A DNA stretch of 64,000 nt from Palsa-360 sp963719875 (GCA_963719875.1 CAVRDJ010000004.1:1674001-1738000), one strand, 5' to 3'; shown: positions 26,531 to 36,832, counted from the stretch's first letter. Notes: generated from the letters alone by a model not told the origin. Program-made: numbers and translations.

Positions 26531-26900
26531 CCACCCCCGTTGAGACCCTTGCCCTCAACCCGGCCCCCGATTCTAGGTTGGCCTCTTCTGCGCGACTCTA
26601 ACACAAATTGTAATGGATGACGGCGAAAGGAGCGGCCGCTGCGAGGCGTATAAGTTCCGAGGAAAGCCGTGCACAATTGGCGGATTTCAATACTCGTGTT
26701 TGAATTTACTCATCAGGTAATATAAGGCACTCCGGCGAACCGGCTTTCGCGTGAACCCCACCCAGCCTGTGGAGAGTGCATAGATAAACTGTATTTTGCG
26801 TGGCGTGGCATGAAGAGAGTCTGCTCCATGAGCGGGCCAGAGTAATGGCGGAACAACACCTCCGCCACCCGATGTCGGATCTGTTCAGGGACGTAATCCC
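26531..26900. other. Intergenic, nothing recognised
   Basis: 370 bases between two minus-strand genes. No conserved frame, RNA or strong hairpin was seen. Confidence 0.5.
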
Positions 26901-27320
26901 TTAGGACTTCGCTTTCTTCGAAGGTTTCGACTTGCCAGAACTGTTGAGGGCGGCCGCTTGGCGAACGAGCGCCTGGAAGGCGGACTCGTCAACTTCTTCT
27001 CCTTCGTGGATGTCGATCGCGCGGCGTACGTTTCCGTCGAGACTCGAGTTGAAGAGACGTGCCGGATCCTTCAGGGACGCGCCCTTGGCGAAGGTAAGCT
27101 TCACGACATTTTTGTAGGATTCGCCAGTGCAGATGATGCCGTCGTGCGACCAAACTGGAGTGCCCATCCATTTCCACTCCTCGACAACGTCCGGGTCTGC
27201 TTCCCTGATGAGCTTGCGCATTCTGCCGAGGGTTTCCCCGCGCCAGTCCCCGAGTTCGGCGATTCTTTTCGAGATGAGCTCGGATGCCGACTGGCCTTGG
27301 CTCGCGCCCGACTTTTTCAT
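26901..27320 (-). CDS. DUF1801-family cytoplasmic protein
   Basis: 139 residues with no signal peptide. Motifs SELISKRIAELGDWRGETLG, LIREADPDVVEEWKWMGTPV, WSHDGIICTGESYKNVVKLT and NSSLDGNVRRAIDIHEGEEV match the DUF1801 (YdhG-like) family, whose members are small alpha/beta proteins of uncertain function, some described as iron-chaperone-like. A Lys-rich tail (GKSKPSKKAKS) ends the protein. No clear ribosome site at 27320. Confidence 0.85.
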   Translation of the reverse strand: MKKSGASQGQSASELISKRIAELGDWRGETLGRMRKLIREADPDVVEEWKWMGTPVWSHDGIICTGESYKNVVKLTFAKGASLKDPARLFNSSLDGNVRRAIDIHEGEEVDESAFQALVRQAAALNSSGKSKPSKKAKS

Positions 27321-27719
27321 ATTTTCATCCTGGCCGGAATTTCCATTTTGAATTCCCGTGCGACCGATAATTTATATCTGACTGTTTCAGTTTTCAACCC
27401 TCCAGGCAAGTTTTCGACTGCATAGCCTTTTCGGCGGTTACCTGAAAATTCCAAGGCCCAAAATTGGTAGTGCGCCGAGGACGCATGAAGTTTTGTCGGT
27501 ATGTGGCCTTTTGTCTCATTACAGATTCCCGGCCACATTCCGACAAGCCTGTTGCTCAAGCGATTTCGCAACCGGAGAACAACTACTTTTCGGAAGTGTT
27601 TCCTTAAAGGAATGTTCGAGCTCATGGAGTCTTGCACCCAGGAGGCATTGTGCGCATGATTCAAGAGGAGCGCAAAGTCATCCGAAATGTTGCGCTGGCC
27701 GTGCGGCCCTCACGTTACG
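27321..27719. other. Divergent intergenic region
   Basis: About 400 bases between the DUF1801 gene (minus) and the AmpG-like gene (plus). It should hold both promoters. An AAGAGGAG at 27663-27670 is too far from the start codon to be a normal ribosome site. No gene recognised. Confidence 0.45.
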
Positions 27720-29054
27720 ATGGAAGAAAAATTTAGCATTGCCGAAAAGGGCGCCACCGGCTGGCAGCGCTCGTTCAAGGCCTACACCAATCGCCACGTG
27801 CTGCAGGTCCTGGCGCTTGGATTCGCCAGCGGTCTCCCGCTACTCCTTACCTTTTCGACTCTCTCGGCGTGGTTGGCCACCGCCGGTGTGCGCCGTGCCG
27901 CGATCGGTGCCTTCGCCCTGGTCGGCACGCCCTATGCCTTCAAATTCCTGTGGGCGCCGCTGATCGACCGCCTGCCCGCACCGCTCCCGCTGGGGCGAAG
28001 GCGCGGTTGGGGAGTAACTATCCAGATTGCACTGATCGCCGCGACACTCAGCCTGGGAGCGTGTGATCCGAAACAGAATCTTGCGCGGATGGGGGTATTG
28101 GCACTGCTGGTCGCGTTTCTCTCGGCTAGCCAGGACGTAGTTATCGACGCTTGGCGTGTGGAGATCCTTGCGACCGAACTGCAAGGCCCTGGCGCGGGAA
28201 TGATCCAAACGGGTTACCGAATCGCTATGTTGGTCTCGGGAGCGGGCGCCCTGGTCATTGCTTCGCGTGCCGGCTGGTTTGCGGCCTATGCCACCATGGC
28301 GGCTCTATTGGCAGTGGGAATCCTTGTATTCCTGTTCGGCCCCGAACCCAAGCCAGCCGCCGAGCCTGTGCGGCGCAGCCGAACGGACGGAGGGGAGGGG
28401 CTTCGCCAATGGCTCTCGACGGCAGTGACCGGGCCCTTCGCCGAGTTTACGCGCCGACCGCTGTGGCCCGTGATCCTTATCTTCATTCTCGGCTACAAAC
28501 TGGGCGAAGCGCTGGCGGGAGTAATGGCAACGCCCCTCTATGTCTCACTGGGATTTTCACTCGACGAGATCGCCGCTGTCTCCAAACTGGTGGGATTTTT
28601 CGCCACTGTGGCGGGGGCGCTCATCGGCGGTGTGGTGACGGCGCGCTTCGGTATCTTACGCTCCCTCCTGTTGTGTGGTGTGTTGCAGTCGTTGGGCAAT
28701 TTGTTCTACGTGCTGCAAGCCGTGGGTGGGCATCGGATCGGCTATCTAGGACTGTGCGTCACCGCCGAGAATCTAACGGGTGCGATGGCGGGCTCAGCTC
28801 TGGTGGGCTATCTGTCCAGTTTGTGCTCTCCCGCCTTCACTGCCACTCAGTACGCGCTGCTTTCTTCACTCGCGGCGGTTGGGCGCACACTGGTGGCGTC
28901 TTCAGGCGGCGTGCTTGCCGACAAGCTCGGTTGGGTACCCTTCTTTTTTCTGACCACTGTGGCGACCGTGCCGGCCCTGTTGCTGCTCCTCTGGATCGCG
29001 CAGCGTGGCACAATTGGGTCCGACACACCTTTGCTTGTTTCGAATAAGTGCTGA
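27720..29054 (+). CDS. AmpG-like MFS permease
   Basis: About 444 residues with roughly 12-14 membrane helices. The N-terminal signature LQVLALGFASGLPLLLTFST and AFALVGTPYAFKFLWAPLID closely follow AmpG muropeptide permeases, as do LSASQDVVIDAWRVEILA and QTGYRIAMLVSGAGALVIAS. AmpG imports anhydromuropeptides for cell-wall recycling; no other recycling gene is adjacent, so substrate is inferred from family. The start is uncertain: ATG at 27720 or an upstream ATG at 27687; neither has a well-spaced ribosome site. Confidence 0.85.
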   Translation: MEEKFSIAEKGATGWQRSFKAYTNRHVLQVLALGFASGLPLLLTFSTLSAWLATAGVRRAAIGAFALVGTPYAFKFLWAPLIDRLPAPLPLGRRRGWGVTIQIALIAATLSLGACDPKQNLARMGVLALLVAFLSASQDVVIDAWRVEILATELQGPGAGMIQTGYRIAMLVSGAGALVIASRAGWFAAYATMAALLAVGILVFLFGPEPKPAAEPVRRSRTDGGEGLRQWLSTAVTGPFAEFTRRPLWPVILIFILGYKLGEALAGVMATPLYVSLGFSLDEIAAVSKLVGFFATVAGALIGGVVTARFGILRSLLLCGVLQSLGNLFYVLQAVGGHRIGYLGLCVTAENLTGAMAGSALVGYLSSLCSPAFTATQYALLSSLAAVGRTLVASSGGVLADKLGWVPFFFLTTVATVPALLLLLWIAQRGTIGSDTPLLVSNKC

Positions 29055-29190
29055 ACGCCAGCACCAGCGGGTTAGGCGAAAGGTCATGGTCTCCGGAATA
29101 GCAAACTCCATAGAATTCCTCATATCGGAATCTGGCTTCCACCTAGGGCGGCTCGGCTGGACGACCTGCCCAGGCCGCGGCAATGCCGGT

Positions 29191-31884
29191 CTAGATCCAC
29201 TGCTTTCGCAGCAGCCACACTTTGATGATCTGCGTTAGGCCCACATAGCCGAGAAGCGTGAGCATCAGGATTGGCCAGTACATCGGGGGCAGGTGCGTGA
29301 AGCCCAGCGCAGGTGCCAGCGGGGAATACGGCAGCCACACCCCAAAAGCCATGATCGATACTGTTGTGGCCGTCAGCGCCAAACTCGCCCGGCTCTGCAG
29401 GAATGGAATCTTATTGGTTCGAATGACATGGATAATGAGCGTCTGAGTCATCAACGACTCGACGAACCAGCCCGTCTGAAATAGCCGCGACCGGGATGGA
29501 TCCCAGCAATTGAAGATATAGAGCATGACGAAGAACGTCGTATAGTCAAAAATCGAGCTAATGGGCCCGATAAAGAGAATGAACCGTTTGATTTCCCCGA
29601 TGTTCCAGGGACGCGGCCGGGTGACTTGCTCTTCGTCCACGGCATCCCCTGGAATCGGCACTTGCGAGAAATCGTACAAGAGGTTGTTGGTCAACACCTG
29701 AATCGGGGCCATCGGCAGGTACGGGAGGAAAGCACTTGCCCCCAGCACGCTGAACATATTTCCGAAGTTGGAACTCGCTCCCATCCGGATATACTTCACG
29801 ATGTTGGCGAACACTTTCCGGCCTTCGATGACGCCCTCATTCAGCACCATGAGGTCCTTTTCAAGCAAGATCAGATCCGCCGACTCCTTGGCGATATCGG
29901 TAGCGGTGTCCACCGAGATGCCAACGTCCGCAGCTCGCAAGGCGGGAGCGTCGTTGATCCCGTCGCCCATGAATCCGACGACGTGCCCCTTGCCCCGCAG
30001 GACACGGATTACACGTTCCTTGTGTGCAGGAGAAAGGCGGGCGAGCAGCGCCGCTTTATCCGCAGCCGCAGCCAGTTCGACATCGGACATTTTTTCCAAG
30101 TCGGCACCCAGCAGCATGGGGTCGGGTACGAGGCCAACGTCTTTGCAAACTTTTCGGCTGACCAGGTGGTTATCCCCCGTGAGGATTTTTACGGTAACAC
30201 CATGCTTGTGCAAGGCGGCAATGGCGCTGGCCGCCGTGTCCTTGGGCGGGTCCAGGAAGGCGACGTACCCTCTGAGTACAAGGTCGCGTTCGTCTTCTTT
30301 GGCGCAAATTTGCGTGCCCGCCAATTCTTTTGTGGCCACGGCCAGCACTCGGAAGCCGTCATTGCTGAGGTCGTCGTACTCTTGCTTTAGGCCAACCACG
30401 TGATCAGGGTCCATCGGGGACAACTTGCCGTCCAGTTCAAATTGGGAGCATCGGTGGAATACTTCTTCCGGAGCCCCCTTGGTGAAAAGGATCGCCTTTC
30501 CTTCAGGGTCCTCAACTAAGACCGACATCATGCGTCGCGTGAAGTCGAACGGGATCTCATCCAGCTTCTTATACTTTGCAAGAACCGCCTTGCCGTGGAA
30601 GTCGGGGCTGTCCAGAATCGCCCGGTCGAGCAGGTTCTTGAGGCCCGTCTGGAAGTAGCTGATCAGGTACCCATCCAGGAGAATGTCATCACTCTCACGG
30701 CCAGTGACGTCGCAATGCCGCATGAGGACGACGCGGTCTTCGGTGAGCGTACCCGTCTTATCGGTGCACAGCACATCCATGCCTCCAAAGTTCTGGATGG
30801 AGTTAATCCGCTTGACGATTACTTTCTTGCGGCTCATGGCCAGCGCGCCGTTGGAGAGGCAAACGGACACGATCATTGGAAGCATCTCGGGCGTCAAGCC
30901 CACAGCGACAGCCAAGGCGAAGAAAAAAGCCCCTTTCCAATCGTGCTTGGTGAAACCGTTGATGAGGAAGACCAGAGGCACCATCACGGCCATAAATTGC
31001 ATCATGAGCCAGGTGAAGCGATTGAGGCCCTGGTCAAAGCTCGTCAGCAGTCGTTCCCCGGTGATCGAGTGGGCCATACTGCCCAAGTAGGTTTGTACTC
31101 CGGTGATGACCACGACAGCCGTGGCCGTGCCGCTCTCGACGCTCGTCCCCATGAAACATGTGTTTTTGAGTTCAGTGGGTGAGCTCTCTTCATTAGTTTC
31201 AGGGTCGTGGAATTTCTCGACCGGCAGCGACTCCCCTGTCAAGCTACCTTGGCTCACGAAGAGGTCTTTGGAAGACAACAGACGCACGTCGCCAGGAATC
31301 ATATCGCCGGCAGCCAGCTTGACCATGTCACCGGGAACTAAATCCCTGAGCGGCATCTCTTTCGCAGCACCGTCTCGAATGACCGTTGCTGTCACGTGGA
31401 TCATGGCCTTGAGTTTCTCTGCGGCAGCATCCGCACGGGCTTCCTGCCAGAAACGGAGACCGACGCTCAGCGCTACCATAATCGCCATCACGGTGCCGGC
31501 GCGCGCGTCGCCTGTAAGAAAAGAAATTGATGACAAAATCGTCAGCAGGATCACCAGCGGATTGCGGGTGATTTTCAGCAGGCGGACGAGCCAGCCTTGC
31601 TTCCGCTCTTGTGCGACTTCGTTCGGACCTGTGGTACGCGCACGTTCTTCGGCTTCCGCTTGCGTAAGCCCACCCGGAGACGTTCGCAAATCCCGGAGCA
31701 GCTCTTCGTTGCTCTTCCGAGCGGCAGCGATGACTGCGGGCGAAACACGAATATTCTGCTTCGTCGTTTTCGCGGGAATCGAAGGCGCGTTCGGATGAGC
31801 TGGTGACGCCGCGAGCGCAGCGCCCGCCGTTCCAGGGTCTTTGCGCGAAGTCCCCGCCGTGCTTTCCGCTTCCGGTGTTGTCAT
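29191..31884 (-). CDS. mgtA: Mg2+-importing P-type ATPase (P3B, MgtA/MgtB type)
   Basis: 897 residues. P-type ATPase hallmarks: actuator TGES (SQGSLTGESLPVEKF), phosphorylation site DKTGTLTED, nucleotide domain FTKGAPEEVF and hinge VGFMGDGINDAPALRAADVG. The C-terminal helices (NFGNMFSVLGASAFLPYLPM, APIQVLTNNLLYDFSQVPIP) are those of MgtA/MgtB magnesium ATPases. The first 60 residues are a Pro/Ala-rich tail without membrane helices. It lies 103 bases downstream of the RNB nuclease gene on the same strand. The gap is too short for an MgtA-type leader riboswitch and I see none. Confidence 0.93.
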   Translation of the reverse strand: MTTPEAESTAGTSRKDPGTAGAALAASPAHPNAPSIPAKTTKQNIRVSPAVIAAARKSNEELLRDLRTSPGGLTQAEAEERARTTGPNEVAQERKQGWLVRLLKITRNPLVILLTILSSISFLTGDARAGTVMAIMVALSVGLRFWQEARADAAAEKLKAMIHVTATVIRDGAAKEMPLRDLVPGDMVKLAAGDMIPGDVRLLSSKDLFVSQGSLTGESLPVEKFHDPETNEESSPTELKNTCFMGTSVESGTATAVVVITGVQTYLGSMAHSITGERLLTSFDQGLNRFTWLMMQFMAVMVPLVFLINGFTKHDWKGAFFFALAVAVGLTPEMLPMIVSVCLSNGALAMSRKKVIVKRINSIQNFGGMDVLCTDKTGTLTEDRVVLMRHCDVTGRESDDILLDGYLISYFQTGLKNLLDRAILDSPDFHGKAVLAKYKKLDEIPFDFTRRMMSVLVEDPEGKAILFTKGAPEEVFHRCSQFELDGKLSPMDPDHVVGLKQEYDDLSNDGFRVLAVATKELAGTQICAKEDERDLVLRGYVAFLDPPKDTAASAIAALHKHGVTVKILTGDNHLVSRKVCKDVGLVPDPMLLGADLEKMSDVELAAAADKAALLARLSPAHKERVIRVLRGKGHVVGFMGDGINDAPALRAADVGISVDTATDIAKESADLILLEKDLMVLNEGVIEGRKVFANIVKYIRMGASSNFGNMFSVLGASAFLPYLPMAPIQVLTNNLLYDFSQVPIPGDAVDEEQVTRPRPWNIGEIKRFILFIGPISSIFDYTTFFVMLYIFNCWDPSRSRLFQTGWFVESLMTQTLIIHVIRTNKIPFLQSRASLALTATTVSIMAFGVWLPYSPLAPALGFTHLPPMYWPILMLTLLGYVGLTQIIKVWLLRKQWI

Positions 31885-31987
31885 CGTCTCTTAGACCGCT
31901 TTAAGGGTGAAGTTTTCTACATTTGAGACAGACGGCTAGAGCTTGCAATCCTACTTCCTGGGGCTGCGGTACAAAAATGGGTCGCGA

Positions 31988-33421
31988 CTAGTCGCGCGCA
32001 AAGTCAATATATCCTCGCTGGATATCAACGCTGATCAGCTTTACGCGCAGCCGGTCTCCGACATCTGCTCCCTGTTGTCCCCGCGCTAACAAACCTTCTA
32101 CGGAAGGCTTCAAGACACGAACGAACGTTCCATGCGAATTCACTCCCGTAACAATGGCATCGAATATCTCCCCGATTCGACCGCTCATTGCCACCGCCGA
32201 GATCCGCTTCGACGTGCAGTTCTGGGCGATCGCGGAAAGCTCAACGTCTGAATAGGGTGCAGGTTGCGCCATAAGCACCGCTTTTATGAGACGCTGCGTG
32301 ACAAGATCCGCAAAGCGGCGATTGGGGGCGGTGGAGTGAGTGTAGTCCTGTACGGCAAGGCCGAAGTGCCCTGGCGCCGGATCTCCCGGCCGCTCGAGGA
32401 CATACTCGCCTGGTCCCATCAGTTTGATAACCGCCAACGAAAGGTCTGCAAAATGATCAGGATCAGCAGCCTTACGCTGGATTAGAAAATCATTGAGAGC
32501 TTTGGAATCGGGAGTGGCGGGAAGTTGGCCGCCTTGCTTCGCAGCCAACTCCACAATCCGGTCCCAGCGCTCCGGTGTTTTTACCACGCGCCGGATCGAC
32601 GAGACCTTGTCGCTTTCCAACATGCGGGCCACTACTTCATTGGCAGCGATCATGAAGTCTTCGATGAGTTCGGTCGCGCGGTTCTTCTCCTGTTTCACAA
32701 TGTCCACAACTTTATCGTTGAGCACCACAGGGCGAACCTCAATCGTTTCGATGTTCAGGGCGCCATGCCGCAACCGTCCGTCCTTGAGTGTTCGCGCAAT
32801 CTCGTCCTGTAGTTTTAGCTGCGATTGAAGATCAGCGGAGACAGCCACTTTATCCGGGGCCCCACTCCCATTCTCAAGCCACGCCCCCACGGCGTTGTAT
32901 GTAAGCTGCGCTTTATTGCGAATGACGGCTCGGTAGACACTGCTTGAATGGACGGACCCATCCTGGCTGACTACAAACTCGGTCACCATGCTCAGCCTAT
33001 CCTCAGTTTCCAGCAACGAGCTGGTGTCTGTCGAGAGCTGCTCCGGCAGCATCGGAAAATTCCGGACACCCGTATACACAGTAGTTGTCTCTTTTGCAGC
33101 ATGCGTGTCGATTGCCGAGCTCTTGCAAACGAATGCATCCACGTCGGCAATTGCCACCAACACTTTCACTTCTCCATTCGGCAAACGCTCAGCTGTTTCG
33201 GCCTGGTCAAGATCCCGCGAGGTGTCGTTATCGATCGAAGACCACAGCAGATTGCGGAGGTCACGAATGTTCGGGTTGGGCTCAACTTTCGGGGGGTGCG
33301 CTTTCAGTTCCTCCAGTTCTTTCTGAACCTGCGGAGGGAATTCAGGCTCGAAGCCGTTCTTCATCATTACTTCTTTAGCTGCCGCCTTAAGGTCGATTTG
33401 GCTAAAAGGAGTGTCGGTCAT
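31988..33421 (-). CDS. RNB-domain 3'-5' exoribonuclease (RNase II/R family)
   Basis: 477 residues from ATG at 33421 (GTG at 33430 is an alternative). The catalytic RNB core opens with LLWSSIDNDTSRDLDQAE, giving the Asp cluster (about D64-D72) that binds two Mg ions. Family blocks VLVAIADVDAFV, RNFPMLPEQLSTDTSSLLET and LVTQRLIKAVLMAQP follow. A C-terminal S1/OB-like segment (IFDAIVTGVNSHGTFVRVLK, VGDRLRVKLISVDIQRGYID) completes it. N-terminal cold-shock domains of full-length RNase R are absent, so this is a short RNase II/R relative. It probably precedes mgtA in one transcript. Confidence 0.9.
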   Translation of the reverse strand: MTDTPFSQIDLKAAAKEVMMKNGFEPEFPPQVQKELEELKAHPPKVEPNPNIRDLRNLLWSSIDNDTSRDLDQAETAERLPNGEVKVLVAIADVDAFVCKSSAIDTHAAKETTTVYTGVRNFPMLPEQLSTDTSSLLETEDRLSMVTEFVVSQDGSVHSSSVYRAVIRNKAQLTYNAVGAWLENGSGAPDKVAVSADLQSQLKLQDEIARTLKDGRLRHGALNIETIEVRPVVLNDKVVDIVKQEKNRATELIEDFMIAANEVVARMLESDKVSSIRRVVKTPERWDRIVELAAKQGGQLPATPDSKALNDFLIQRKAADPDHFADLSLAVIKLMGPGEYVLERPGDPAPGHFGLAVQDYTHSTAPNRRFADLVTQRLIKAVLMAQPAPYSDVELSAIAQNCTSKRISAVAMSGRIGEIFDAIVTGVNSHGTFVRVLKPSVEGLLARGQQGADVGDRLRVKLISVDIQRGYIDFARD

Positions 33422-33785
33422 GATTGTCACGATAGCGATGCATTATCCTCGGGCCGCAAGGATACTCCGAACGTGCTCGAACACGCCAACATCCATTTCC
33501 CGCGCCCCAAATCGACTTTTATTACTTTCGTTGGGCCGGAAGCGGTAAACACTGTTCCCCACAAGCCACTGACCATGGTAGGTTCACCGCGTGTATTATT
33601 CCGTACACTGTGGAGGATGCAGCGTGAGGGCTAAGGACGGTGATGTGGCTATAATGGTTGATAATTCAAATTAGTAGAGTGTTGGTGCGGCTCGTCGAGT
33701 TTCTAAAACCGGTTCCCGGGAGCCGCCTGTCCCGTTGTGAACAGATTGTTCGCTGGTTCGGTGCTATAAGAGTTTAGGGGTTTCG
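33422..33785. other. Divergent control region
   Basis: About 360 bases between the RNB gene (minus) and the trehalose cluster (plus). It must contain the promoter of the trehalose operon, but I cannot assign a convincing -35/-10 pair. No gene seen. Confidence 0.45.
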
Positions 33786-36053
33786 ATGCGGACGACTCTA
33801 AAAATGGTAGTCCCGCTGATTGTGAGCGTGGCCGCCGGCTGCCTGCTCTTTGCCGCGTACCAGGTCCATACGGAACGGCGAATCCTCCGCAACGATCTCT
33901 CGCATCGCGCAGAAATTCTTGGTGACAGCCTACAGGAATCCATTGAACCCCTATTTGATCGAAGGGCCGACGGAAGCGTCCAACGGCTCATCGACCGGTT
34001 CAGCCAGCGCGAACACTTGAAAGGAATCGCCGTATACGACATTAGCGGTACATCTGTTGCCGCAACGTCTGGCCTTTCAACACAACTCCAATCCCAGCCC
34101 GCGGCCGCAATCCGTGCCGCGAGCCATAACCTCAGCTACGGCGAATTTGTCCGCATCGATCAAGTGGCGCTGCACATCTATGCCATGCCGCTCCATCTCA
34201 ACGGACAAATCGTGGGCTCCATGGTGGTACTAAACGACACGAATGCGATCGACACTCAGGTTTCTCACACGCTGCGCGATTCCCTGCTCAACGCCACCTT
34301 CCAAACGCTGATCATCTCGCTCCTCGCGCTTGTGCTGGTTCGCTGGAACTTCACGGATCCCCTGGCGCAAACCGCGAAATGGCTTCACTTGCTCCGCACC
34401 GGTCAATCCCATGCTGCTCCCGTCCCCGCGCAAGGCGAAGTCTTTGACCAGATCAATCAGGAAGTCACGCATCTCGCTCGTGATCTAAGCGCCGCCCGCG
34501 CTACGGCGGAAGAGGAAGCGCGTCTCCGCGATTCGCATGCGTCACTGTGGACGGCGGAACGCCTCCGCGTTAGCGTGCGCAACAAGCTGCAGAATAAGCC
34601 GCTGTTCGTCGTCTCGAATCGCGAGCCTTACATGCACGTCTTTAATGACAAAGATAAATCCGTGGGCGTCATCGTGCCCGCCAGCGGTGTGGTCACTGCA
34701 CTGGAACCTGTCCTTATTGCTTGCGATGGCACATGGATCGCTCACGGCTCTGGCAGCGCCGACCGCGAAGTGGTCGACGCGAAGGATCACCTCCGCGTAC
34801 CGCCCGATCATCCCACGTACACGCTGCGGCGCATCTGGCTCAGCGCCGAAGAAGAAAAGGGCTACTACGCTGGTTTCTCAAACGAAGGTCTTTGGCCCCT
34901 CTGCCACATCGCGCATACGCGTCCAGTATTCCGACCGGAGGACTGGCTTCAGTACCAGAAGGTTAATCGCCGGTTTTCCGATGCCGTCCTTGCGGAAATG
35001 GAAGGCACCAAATCGCCCATCCTTCTCCTGCAAGACTATCATTTTGCGCTGCTCCCACGAATGGTCAAGGAAGCGCGTCCGGACGCGCGTGTCGCCATCT
35101 TCTGGCACATCCCCTGGCCCAATGCGGAAGCCTTCGGCATCTGTCCCTGGCAGCGCGAACTCATCGACGGTCTTCTGGGTGCTGATCTCATCGGATTCCA
35201 CATTCAGTCGCATTGCAACAATTTTCTGGAAACCGTTGACCGCGCCGTTGAGGCGCTCACCGACTGGGACCGTTTTACTGTGAACCGTCAGGGCCACGTC
35301 ACGCGCGTGCGCCCCTACCCCATCAGCGTGTCGTTCCCCGAAATCGCGCCGCAGGCCGAACCGGCGCGCAGTTCCGGCGCGGAGCGTGCCGAATTGTTCG
35401 AAGAGTTGGGAATAGAAGCTACCCTACTCGGCATTGGAGTCGACCGCATCGACTACACCAAAGGGATTCTTGAGCGCTTCAGCGGCATCGAGCTTTTTCT
35501 GGAGCAGAATCCGACTTATCAGCGGCGATTCACATTCGTGCAGATCGGGGCTCCTAGCCGCACTCACATCGACCGCTACAGGAAGTTTCTGGAGGAAGTC
35601 AGCGTTGAGGCTGAGCGCATCAACGCGCGTTTTCAGGCCGGCCGCTGGAAACCAATCGTGTTTGTGAAGAGGCACCATTCGCATCAGGAAATTGAGCGGT
35701 TCTACCGTGCTGCATCGCTGTGTCTCGTCACATCGCTCCACGACGGTATGAATCTTGTGGCCAAAGAATTTGTCGCCGCCCGAGCAGACGACCGCGGCGT
35801 CCTGATTCTTAGTACTTTTGCCGGCGCCGCGCTCGAGCTCCTCGATGCACTTCTGGTTAACCCGTATGACATCCAGCAACTTGCCGGGGCCATTCACCGC
35901 GCACTCGATATGCCCGAAGCAGAACAGTCTGCCCGCATGCACCGGCTGCGTTCAGATGTCCGCGAAAACAATATCTATCGCTGGGCCGCCAATCTGCTTT
36001 CCGACCTTACCGAGATTCGTATTGATACCCCGGAGCGGGTCGAAACACGATGA
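33786..36053 (+). CDS. otsA: Trehalose-6-phosphate synthase fused to an N-terminal membrane sensor module
   Basis: 755 residues. Residues about 7-25 and 171-187 are membrane helices enclosing a 145-residue extracytoplasmic region (AEILGDSLQESIEPLF, HLKGIAVYDISGTSVAATSG). A HAMP-like segment (188-240) and a coiled coil follow. From about 272 the protein is a GT20 synthase: PLFVVSNREPY, LLLQDYHFALLPRMV, FWHIPWPNAEAFGICPWQ, GVDRIDYTKGILERF and LHDGMNLVAKEFVAAR. It makes trehalose-6-phosphate from UDP-glucose (or a similar NDP-glucose) and glucose-6-phosphate. Its stop overlaps the start of the phosphatase gene (ATGA at 36050). The sensor fusion suggests activity is gated by an external cue (inference). 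Confidence 0.9.
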   Translation: MRTTLKMVVPLIVSVAAGCLLFAAYQVHTERRILRNDLSHRAEILGDSLQESIEPLFDRRADGSVQRLIDRFSQREHLKGIAVYDISGTSVAATSGLSTQLQSQPAAAIRAASHNLSYGEFVRIDQVALHIYAMPLHLNGQIVGSMVVLNDTNAIDTQVSHTLRDSLLNATFQTLIISLLALVLVRWNFTDPLAQTAKWLHLLRTGQSHAAPVPAQGEVFDQINQEVTHLARDLSAARATAEEEARLRDSHASLWTAERLRVSVRNKLQNKPLFVVSNREPYMHVFNDKDKSVGVIVPASGVVTALEPVLIACDGTWIAHGSGSADREVVDAKDHLRVPPDHPTYTLRRIWLSAEEEKGYYAGFSNEGLWPLCHIAHTRPVFRPEDWLQYQKVNRRFSDAVLAEMEGTKSPILLLQDYHFALLPRMVKEARPDARVAIFWHIPWPNAEAFGICPWQRELIDGLLGADLIGFHIQSHCNNFLETVDRAVEALTDWDRFTVNRQGHVTRVRPYPISVSFPEIAPQAEPARSSGAERAELFEELGIEATLLGIGVDRIDYTKGILERFSGIELFLEQNPTYQRRFTFVQIGAPSRTHIDRYRKFLEEVSVEAERINARFQAGRWKPIVFVKRHHSHQEIERFYRAASLCLVTSLHDGMNLVAKEFVAARADDRGVLILSTFAGAALELLDALLVNPYDIQQLAGAIHRALDMPEAEQSARMHRLRSDVRENNIYRWAANLLSDLTEIRIDTPERVETR

Positions 36054-36832
36054 GCCGATTCAAGCGCATGGCTCCCAGCCTTGCGGCGAATTGGGCTCGC
36101 GTCGCCGCTCAAATTCAGTCGAGTTGCCGCGTCGCGGTGTTTCTCGATTTTGATGGCACGCTGGTTAAAATCGCGCCCCGCCCCGATGAGGTCAGGTTGG
36201 CCCCCGAGACTCGCCGGGTGTTGCGGCGTCTCACGCGTCATCCGCGCGTCACGCTTGTCGTGATCAGTGGCCGCCGCCGCTCCGAGCTCCTGCGCTACAT
36301 CGGCCTCCGCGGCATCCGCTACTTTGGTCTCTACGGATGGGAGCGTGGCAGTCATTCACCGCTTCCAACCTCGGCTCTCGCCGCGCTTCGGGCTGCTCGA
36401 GCCCAACTCTCAATTCATCTCTCCTCCATTCCTGGTCTCTGGGTGGAAGACAAACATTTCAGCTTGTCGGTTCACTTTCTCGGTGTATCCCCGCCGGCAC
36501 AACGCCAGGCACGGCGCAAGCTTCGTTCGCTGCTCCTTCCTTTTCGGGAAACTCTGAATCTTATCGAGAATCTTAGGGACTCGGAGATCGTTCCGCGCCA
36601 CATTTTGGGCAAAGGAATCGCGGTGCAGCGATTCCTGGCCGAATCGGCCGGCTGCCGGGTTCTCCCTTTTTATTTCGGAGACGATCTTTCGGACGAACCC
36701 GCATTCGACGCCGTGGGTGAGGGTATTTCCATCCGTGTAGGCGCCGCACGCCCGACGCGAGCGCGCTACTCTATACCCGGCCCAGCTGCAGTCGCCGCCG
36801 TGCTTGCAAAGCTGGAGGCCGCCCTAATTTGA
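36050..36832 (+). CDS. otsB: Trehalose-6-phosphate phosphatase (HAD superfamily)
   Basis: 260 residues. HAD motif I FLDFDGTLVKI provides the nucleophilic Asp, motif II is LVVISGRRRSELL, and the late acidic motif is FYFGDDLSDEPAFDAV. GLYGWERG and HFSLSVHFLGVSP match the cap domain of trehalose-phosphatases. It removes phosphate from the product of the preceding synthase, to which it is translationally coupled by a 4-base overlap. Confidence 0.92.
   Translation: MSRFKRMAPSLAANWARVAAQIQSSCRVAVFLDFDGTLVKIAPRPDEVRLAPETRRVLRRLTRHPRVTLVVISGRRRSELLRYIGLRGIRYFGLYGWERGSHSPLPTSALAALRAARAQLSIHLSSIPGLWVEDKHFSLSVHFLGVSPPAQRQARRKLRSLLLPFRETLNLIENLRDSEIVPRHILGKGIAVQRFLAESAGCRVLPFYFGDDLSDEPAFDAVGEGISIRVGAARPTRARYSIPGPAAVAAVLAKLEAALI

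Noticed and set aside
31885..31987. Possible Mg2+-sensing leader upstream of mgtA
   Set aside because: The gap is about 100 bases and shows no convincing alternative stem structures.
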